NCBI GenBank assembly: GCA_946406115.1
Contig: OX291550.1
Span: 25,148,722-25,212,721, forward strand
Direction: 5' to 3'
DNA length: 64,000 bases
From: Apoda limacodes
Taxonomy: Eukaryota > Arthropoda > Insecta > Lepidoptera > Limacodidae
A model generated the notes under the pieces. The model searched no databases. It was not told the DNA's origin and worked only from the letters and a program-made list of their open reading frames with translations. Positions 57,406-64,000 of this stretch are shown here, piece by piece. Both the position numbers and the translations under genes were made by a program. Numbering within the stretch: the stretch's first letter is position 1; each line of letters opens with the position of its first letter.

Positions 57406-57830
57406 TTAAACTTAAATTAGTCCAAGTTAGAAGGTTTTTTTGTATTACCTACTGTTTTTATGGTAAAGAAAAAACCGCAAGATTATAATTTTTCTTTCAA
57501 TTTCTTTAAAATTCTAGGGTTTTAAATTAACCTTATGGTACCCTTGTAGGATACTGACCTTACTTTAGCCTTATTTTACAGTTCTTAAAAAACTGTTATA
57601 ATACAAACCAAAGTAAAGGATAATTTATTCAAGTTATGATATCTTACAAACACTTTGAATCGTCAAAAATATTCTATGAGATGTAATATAGATTTTTTGC
57701 GTGCATACCTACTTGTGGGTAAGCGAAAATTTCCCGTCGTTTAAGCACTAATACGTTTTAATTAGGTATTTAAAGTTAGCACACCGTTTTTAGCCAAACG
57801 CAAAATAAAGTATACCCAAATTTGCCGTTA

Positions 57831-58453
57831 TCCGATATTTATCCGTCATTTAAAAAAATTTGACGTTGAACTATTTCAAAAAAAAAAATGGGTGGACGGC
57901 TAACTCCACTCGAAGTTTTAAAATTCTGAGCCATAATGCAGGTCCGACTGAAGTTAGCCGACAATCCTTTTTTTTAAAAAAAGGAGCAGCGGCAATCTTT
58001 TTGTTATGGCAGCTTAACAACGGATGAAAAACGGCATATTATGAACCATATTGCAGGTCCTTTTCCCCTGCAAGTAACATTTTGCATAGGTGGCCGGCTA
58101 CCTTCGAGTGAAGTTAGCCGACCACCCTTATATTTAAAAAAAGGAGCACCGGCAAATTTTTTGTGATGGCAACTTAACAACGGATGAAAAACGGCAAATT
58201 CTGAGCTACTTCGAATGTAGTTAGCCAACAACGTTTTTTTTTAAAAAAAGGGAGCAGCGGCAAACTTTTCGTTATGGCAGCTTAGCAACGTATAAAAAAC
58301 GGCAAATTCTGAGCCATAATGCAGGTCCGTATCACTCCTGCCAATAACATTTTGCATAGGTGGCCGGCAAACTTCGAGTTAAGTTAGCCGACCACCCATT
58401 TTTGTTTAAGTAGTTCAAAGGCACATTTTTTAATATAACGGATAAATATCGGA
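57831..58453. mobile_element. foldback element with internal tandem array
   Basis: Arms of about 85 bp are inverted: 'tccgatatttatccgtcatt' at the left and 'aacggataaatatcgga' at the right, continuing inward to 'atgggtggacggctaact' and 'agttagccgaccacccat'. Between them are three diverged units marked by 'ggagcagcggcaa' (57983, 58143, 58251) with 'ttaacaacggatgaaaaacg', and two 'cattttgcataggtggccgg' blocks. No ORF of note. Non-autonomous DNA transposon-like. Confidence 0.75.
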
Positions 58454-58599
58454 CAAAAAAAAGACCTGTGATACTTTACAAAATAATCTGCCAAAATATC
58501 AAAAAGTGATATAACTATTACGTGAGATGGTAAATGGCTCGGGCCCGTTTCACACTTGGCCGGTATTTATTTTTTGTTGTTATACTTTAGAGCTCACAC

Positions 58600-59175
58600 A
58601 TATTATGATCACTGCAAGATTAAAGCTTACTAAGTAGTTTATTAAGTTTGTAGCACCGCTAAGCGCCGCGCCCGAATTCGAACGTAAATATTGTTGTTAA
58701 TTTAGTTAGTATTCAGAATAATATCATTTTATTTTTCTATAATGTTACATGGCTTATAAACTTATAAACTTATACCTGTTTTACACAAGTAAATCTGCCG
58801 AGTTGCTCATAAAGGGTATCAACTTCATCTAAGTACCTTTTGATGGAATTTGTATGAATTTTTTACTTCTGTTAAGTTAGTCGACTATTACTCATTACAA
58901 GTTGTAAAACCTACTTAGCTATGATAGTTTTTCTTTTTATTTCGTTATATATGCTATTCCTATGATTTTTACACACATCCAAGAGGAAGGGAGGGTACCT
59001 GGGCTATAACAAAATTAATATTAATATTTCGCAAATGCATTTCTTATTCGAATTGTTTTCGCACACCCTGAATATTTTTAAATGAGCTTTATAACGACAT
59101 CCTACGATATGGGGTAGACAAGAAAAAAAACATCCCCACATTACGTGTAGGGTCCGTATCCTAAAAAATTTTCTT
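58600..59175 (-). repeat. long dispersed repeat, - copy
   Basis: Reverse complement of 44190-44760, with shared 'acctacttagctatgatagt' and 'taccttttgatggaatttgt'. Diverged, with indels. Confidence 0.7.
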
Positions 59176-59380
59176 ATTTTATTTTATCACTTTTTCAGCC
59201 TAATTAATATGTATGTATCCCTAGGGCGTAGGTTTACATAGACTTCAAGTTTTGTAATCTGGCCTATGTACAGCGCAATTGCCTCACAAAATTGATTATC
59301 CTTTAGAAAGAGACAACGCGAACCTGTGGTCTCTTTTCTTTTTCCCACTCAACTTCTGTCATTTTTGTTTAATCTATGTA

Positions 59381-59955
59381 CAGTAATACCCCGGACTTAC
59401 GCGATAGGTGGGACCGAGCGCTATCCGTGTAAGTCGAATTCGCGTAAGTCGGGGTTCAATTTTGCATATAAAGACATAAAAATGTGTTTAATTGGGACCG
59501 GAGACTAAATTAAACAATAATTTAGGAAAAAATGTGTAACTAATTGTAGATAATATTACAAATTATATTATAATAAACTGTATAAACACAATCCGAAGTT
59601 GTTTTGGTGTAGAAGGTTTCATAAAATCTAACAAAGTCGTCTGACGAGTCCATGATTTTTTCTTCTCCCGTAATATTTCCTCATAGCATGCTTGTAATTT
59701 TTTTATTCCTTGAAGCAAAAGAGTCGGTTCTACTTCGTTTGGATGCCATAGTACTCAGAACATATCTCAGGTCATCGCACAACACATAAAATAAACACAA
59801 AATCGTAACTTTCTTGTACCTACGCGTCGAGCTGAACGAACACTAGTGCGGGCGGCGGAAGTCAAACAAACAAAAAACGAATAGATGAGAAAATTAAAAA
59901 GTCGTGTAACTCCAAATTCGCGTATGTCGAGGTAGCGTAAAGCGGGGTATTACTG
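59381..59955. mobile_element. pogo/Tigger-like MITE with TA target duplication
   Basis: Ends are 'cagtaataccccggacttac' and, inverted, 'cagtaataccccgctttacg'; TA directly flanks both ends (59379-59380, 59956-59957). The 13 terminal bases are perfect inverted repeats and similarity continues inward ('cgcgtaagtc'/'cgcgtatgtc'). The TIR style and TA duplication match Tc1/mariner pogo/Tigger elements. 575 bp, no transposase frame. Confidence 0.8.
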
Positions 59956-59957
59956 TA

Positions 59958-61050
59958 TTATAAAGAGTCAGTCTTGCTTCATCTCTCTCACTTTTTTATT
60001 ACATCTGGCTAGGAAATGCGCGGTTCGGTTCTGTATGTCTATTGAGGATCCCCCTTAAATTTTTACTTCTTTGTCATTATTCGTTAGGATATTAGCCAAA
60101 TAAGACGTCATATAAAACTTACGCAGGCAATCTATAACGGATCCAAAGATAAGCCCTTAAAACGTAAGACAGACTGCGTAGGCTTAGGTAATAGGATCCT
60201 GTCGCACCCTTTAGATACAGAACCCAAAAAAAATTAAAGAAACATAGCTTGTAGAGTTAATAATGTACAAAAATAGGAACTAGGAGCTTATTGCGAAACT
60301 TTTCGAACACTTAAAACTCGGGTATTCGAGATAAATGATGCAAGTTGCTCTTAACTTTTCGAGACAGTTCGCAATAAGATTCCTGGGAAATCAGATACCT
60401 TAATACTTACACAAACATCTTTATTGTTATTTACATTACAAGATCTCTTCTTAAATAATGTTCTTAAATGTAAAAAATTTACTTACAAGTTACTTAAATT
60501 TATATAAAAATTTCAATAAGTACCTACTATATTGAGGAACGTCACATACTAAATCATTTTAAAACTTTTAGAGTTTTAAATTAATTACTTATTTCTAATA
60601 AACTCACATCCTAATATACATTTATACTCTTCAAAGAGGTAACATTGTAACTAACAAAACTCAAATGTTTAGATTTAGATACTATTTTATTATTAAATGT
60701 CTTATCTCTCTTCTCATACTATTTCACAAAACCTATTATGGAAAAACCATTTTAAGATATGTCCGCCATCACTTTATAAACACAATTGGTGAATCATTAT
60801 TATTTTTAACGTAAAAAACGAACTATAATATTTTCTATGACCACAAAACACTGCCATTCGATATTTCGTGTATCTACTTCTTTTTAAAATCTTAGTATTT
60901 TATTTTTCTCACCCTTCACTATCTGTAAGAACAAACCAACTAACTTATTTTGGTTGGATTATTTGACTATTTAAACAGTAAAATTCATCAATATGGTACT
61001 CACGCGTAAATGGCTGCAAAAAACACACACAAAATAATAAAAAGTTTATA
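59958..61050. other. AT-rich intergenic, no supported gene
   Basis: No coding signal is seen on either strand. Confidence 0.45.
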
Positions 61051-61056
61051 TTCCAA

Positions 61057-62001
61057 TCATTTGCTAAAAATATATTGAGATTGAACACTTCCTTGATTTG
61101 TGAATTTAATAATTAGTTTAAAATTAGTTAGATCTTTTTCTCTCGAATTCCAGAATCTGGCCAACTCGAGGCTGTTCCCAAGAAGATCCCTGCATTTCTC
61201 ATCTCCCTTCTCCGGAGTTCTTCCACGACTAAGATGCATAAAAAATATCGAAAACAAAACAAAACGTATCGTGGTAAGACCCTAAACGGGTTAAAAATAA
61301 TAGATTGGTAAATCAACTAAATTATTGTAATAGTTACAATAATTTCTTTTTAATTTTACAATCATCGTATGTAACTATAACCAGAATATAGTTGACTTTA
61401 CATAATGTTATATATCTAACTAAACTATTTACCGTTTAGTTATATTTTTTACTTATTCTGTGCTTACACTTTATATTGACCCTATAGACTAATGAAACCT
61501 TGAATTGTTACAAGAATTTAAAAAAAACTAATAAGCTAAAATTTTCTATAATTTTAACTCAACATTATGACTAAGTTTACACTTATAGCATATCTACATA
61601 GTACGCAGACTGGAATGAGATACGTTAACATGAGATCCATTTACTTTGGTCAAAATAATAATACTTGATACTTACATTAGGTGCGTTCTGTTCACTGCTT
61701 TAATGCGTTTAATGTCATAATCCAGCCAAGTTAAAAAGACATAAATGTTGTGTGACACACTGTACAAATCTTGGCTCATTCTCTTTGGTTGGATTATTGA
61801 AATTAAACGCATTCTGTGCATAATTTCGGTCCACAAAACGCCACTATTGATATAAACAAAAAAGGGAAGATACTGTAGGTTTAGTGTCGATACAACAAAG
61901 ATTGAGCTAAATACAACTACAAATACCTTTATTCCTACATCTACATTTTTGATTACATACAGATGCATAGGAAATAACAGAGACAGGGAGTCGTAGACAG
62001 T
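61057..62001 (-). CDS. candidate gene, two 3' exons, unidentified (possible membrane protein)
   Basis: On the - strand, exon 62001-61676 follows acceptor 'tgactacag' and ends at a consensus donor 'gtaagtatc' (phase 2). It encodes about 108 residues: TVYDSLSLLFPMHLYVI, a hydrophobic segment (VFVVVFSSIFVVSTL) that could cross a membrane, then TEIMHRMRLISII and DYDIKRIKAVNRTHL. Acceptor 'catcttag' at 61229 opens a second exon 61228-61057 in a compatible phase, encoding RGRTPEKGDEKCRDLLGNS through LARFWNSREKDL to TGA at 61057-61059. Upstream exons are not found. The character is coding-like but I recognise no family; insect chemoreceptor is one guess without firm support. The model may be wrong in its second exon. 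Confidence 0.35.
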
Positions 62002-62009
62002 CTGTAGTC

Positions 62010-63115
62010 AGAACGAGATTACAGGATGTTCGTCAACACACCCATAATTGTCTGAGATAGAATGGCTTGCGACTAACGAACACTGTGTCAAACTGACGTA
62101 GTTTGCCCCGCTTAAGGTCTTTGATCACATGCCATATCTCCCCTTTTTTTGTTTATATCATTGGCTACATTTATTCTTCATAATTAATGAAGAAATCCTA
62201 AGAAAGGTTTAGAACCTTCTAATTGCCCATATTCTTAGGAAACCAAATATAAAAAGCGGATTATATTATATTTTCTGATTTTCCACAGTTGGTATAACTA
62301 ATACGGTTATTACATAAACTTTGCAATTAACTATAAAACTAATTTAAATTTCATAGCACTTTCACACCCCATTTGCCACAGTATTAAATTTTATGAAAAC
62401 GATATTAATTAAAATTTAATTATTAACAATACAATAGATTTTGTACATATACCCACACTTACATAATATATCTCTATTATATAATTAATGTGTTTTTATA
62501 ACAGTTTAAATCTCTAAGTTAGAACTTTTTAGTTTACAGTCATACTCATAGAAACATTTCATTGTACATATCTGTAAAAGTTGAAAAATTCCGTTAATGT
62601 TTACATTTCAACTAGTTGACATAACGATATTACGGTAAATCTACGGTACATCTTTATGTAAATAATAGAGAAAGGTTCCGGTTCCGTCTTGAACCTAAGG
62701 GCACGCGGGGTGGAATATGGGGGTAATGCTAAAATCTATGTCTGTTCACATATTTTTATCCAATGGAATGGAATTATTAAAAAAAGTGACTAACAATTGA
62801 CTAAAAATGCTCTGTGGGATCTTTATCACCCGGCTCAGGGTTATTTTTCAACTGTCAAGTTTAATTATTTACATAGATACGGTTGAAAATCACTCCTGTC
62901 AGGGTGTACATTACCTTCATGAACGGGTGGAAAATCAACTTAACGGGCGATAATCACTCGGAAGTGAGTAAAAGTAAATTAAAACATAACCTAAATGCTA
63001 AAATTACTATTTTGAGTATTATTGGCACATGAATACGGTTTTTTTTTCCATTTTTGAGTAATAATTTTATAATAGCAGTGCATAATGGCCACATGATTTA
63101 TATAATTTAACACCG
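62010..63115. other. intergenic / 3'UTR of the - strand exon at 63116
   Basis: AT-rich. Presumably includes the 3'UTR of the - strand gene ending at 63116. 'cactcctgtcagggtgtaca' near 62892 and 'gggcgataatcactcgg' near 62944 hint at old repeats. Confidence 0.4.
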
Positions 63116-63256
63116 TCATGACAAGATTTCGTGCGTCTTGGACCCGGATTGGGGATCGATAGTAACTGCCCGTTGCTCACCGTCGTCCGTTTCCATCACC
63201 ATTTGATATGGAACCTTTATTTGTAACGGAACCCTCAGCTTCATATTTGATGGGGC
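63116..63256 (-). CDS. terminal exon of a probable third ZF-family gene (ZF-C)
   Basis: On the - strand, acceptor 'cttcattttaag' precedes 46 codons and TGA (63116-63118), in phase 0. It encodes APSNMKLRVPLQIKVPYQ, then MVMETDDGEQRAVTIDP, ending THEILS. The NM..VP.QI..P.Q pattern parallels the last exon of ZF-A (NMNVPVQINIPQ), also preceded by a phase-0 intron. I infer a third paralogue whose fingers lie beyond the right edge, converging on ZF-B. The exon is too short to stand out as an open frame, but its composition and acceptor are convincing. The family link rests on a short motif. Confidence 0.6.
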   Translation of the reverse strand, partial: APSNMKLRVPLQIKVPYQMVMETDDGEQRAVTIDPQSGSKTHEILS

Positions 63257-63305
63257 CTTAAAATGAAGAAAACAGTAATTATAGATAGAAATAATAATAC
63301 ATTAT

Positions 63306-63307
63306 AC

Positions 63308-63332
<25 letters not shown>
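63306..63332 (+). repeat. (AT)n microsatellite
   Basis: Uninterrupted AT dinucleotides of about 26 bp. It lies just upstream (on the - strand) of the ZF-C terminal exon, in its intron. Confidence 0.9.
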
Positions 63333-63339
<7 letters not shown>

Positions 63340-63359
63340 ATAGCCTTGTTTATTTTTTG

Positions 63360-63655
63360 ATATCCCTAACAACCTCATACGTCCACTACTGTTGGGGTAC
63401 GGCCTACCTTCACCTTAGGCTAGGTGAGAGCGATTTGGGCCAGTTATAGTGGGCCCAGTGCGGATTGTAGACTTCACATGAATCTTTGTGAGGATAATGA
63501 ATACCACACGATGTTTTCCTTCACCGATAAGTCTATGGTGCCTTAATGTTCTTAAGAAATTAAAAAAATTACGTTAGTTCACACCGGGCTCGAACCTTTG
63601 CCACTCAGAAAGAGAGACATTTACCAAAACCACTAAGCCACCACAGACTTTTTTG
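63360..63655 (-). mobile_element. tRNA-derived SINE
   Basis: On the - strand, a head with 'gtggcttagtggttttgg' (A-box side) and 'aaaggttcgagcccggtgtg' (B box) at about 63650-63575, then a body with 'accatagacttatcggtgaa' and 'ggaaaacatcgtgtgg'. A separate SINE family from 36262-36535. In the ZF-C intron. Confidence 0.7.
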
Positions 63656-63742
63656 ATTTAGGTAGGTCTAGTAAAATATTTAAACACTTACATGTATTAT
63701 GATAAAATATTATTACCTTGCAAATCCGCTAAAAACATTTCA

Positions 63743-64000
63743 GTAGCACTCACTTGCAGAAGTACACCATCCACATGTAGGATTCCACCCCCCCCCCTTC
63801 CTACTAAGGTCATTTGAAGGTATAGCGCACGGCCAACTTGGGTCTCCTGAAGATGCCTCGTGTTGAGGCGAAACACGTGTCGAGTTTTTTTATCAATTTG
63901 GTGGTGGTGATGTGATGAAGTTGGCATCGTCCACATAAGGAGGGAGGGAGGGAGGTGCACTCCTACATGTGGATGGTGTACTTCTGCACGTGAGTGCTAC
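63743..64000. mobile_element. foldback element at the window edge
   Basis: 'gtagcactcacttgcagaag' at the left and the reverse complement of the last bases of the window ('gtagcactcacgtgcagaag') form arms of about 45 bp. The interior has a C-run, 'ggtctcctgaagatgcctcg' and 'gaggcgaaacacgtgtcgag', a motif I recall from widespread insect repeats. The element may extend past the edge. Confidence 0.65.

Noticed and set aside
63575..63650. Second tRNA-like sequence with A and B boxes
   Set aside because: Followed by a SINE body; degenerate and without a complete acceptor stem.
63697..63960. 87-codon - strand open frame with a His run
   Set aside because: Lies in the foldback element at the window edge and translates its C-run and inverted arms.
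1..64000. CRISPR arrays, operons, ribosome binding sites or phage features
   Set aside because: The window is clearly a eukaryotic intron-rich locus; none of the direct repeats has CRISPR spacing and no prokaryotic gene organisation is present.

Overview
This is eukaryotic, almost certainly lepidopteran (moth or butterfly), nuclear DNA. It is AT-rich, its genes are split by many introns with canonical GT/AG borders, and it is crowded with repeats I recognise as typical of Lepidoptera: a repeat ending in 'gagtccgactcgcacttgg', LINE 3' tails, tRNA-derived SINEs and short inverted-repeat elements. No prokaryotic feature, CRISPR array, rRNA or functional tRNA gene was seen. The order is inferred from repeat types; the species is not determined.

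Layout. 98-395 is the last exon of an unrecognised gene. 1.0-11.4 kb is a LINE graveyard: several copies of one endonuclease/reverse-transcriptase element, including a decayed + copy (1369-3906) facing a much younger - copy (4159-7296). 13.5-15.3 kb is a broken Ty1/copia element on the - strand with one LTR. 17.76-28.05 kb is a 13-exon gene (ZF-A, + strand, 561 aa) with four C2H2 zinc fingers. 28-41 kb has no convincing gene; it holds LINE, SINE and foldback-element remains. 41.2-54.0 kb is a second zinc-finger gene (ZF-B, + strand, 9 exons, about 494 aa), clearly a paralogue of ZF-A. A nearly intact LINE sits in its last intron. 54-61 kb is repeat-rich. On the - strand, 61057-62001 is a two-exon candidate gene of unknown identity, and 63116-63256 is the terminal exon of a gene whose C-terminus resembles that of ZF-A, so a third family member probably lies beyond the right edge in convergent orientation.

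Biology. ZF-A and ZF-B share a layout: a low-complexity Gln/Ser/Thr-rich N-terminus (probable transactivation region), a lysine-rich nuclear localisation stretch, then four tandem C2H2 fingers, the fourth split at the same codon by a phase-1 intron. They are probably sequence-specific nuclear DNA-binding proteins from local duplication. I could not assign a named orthologue.

Most notable observations: (1) a sharp tract of about 280-316 bp in which the two inverted LINE copies share about 30 differences from the third copy, including damage to a reverse-transcriptase motif, which looks like gene conversion; (2) an open extension after the ZF-B stop, interrupted only by TGA codons followed by C, suggesting readthrough or recent loss of the C-terminus; (3) the local zinc-finger paralogue cluster; (4) a foldback element at 57.8-58.5 kb carrying an internal repeat array.
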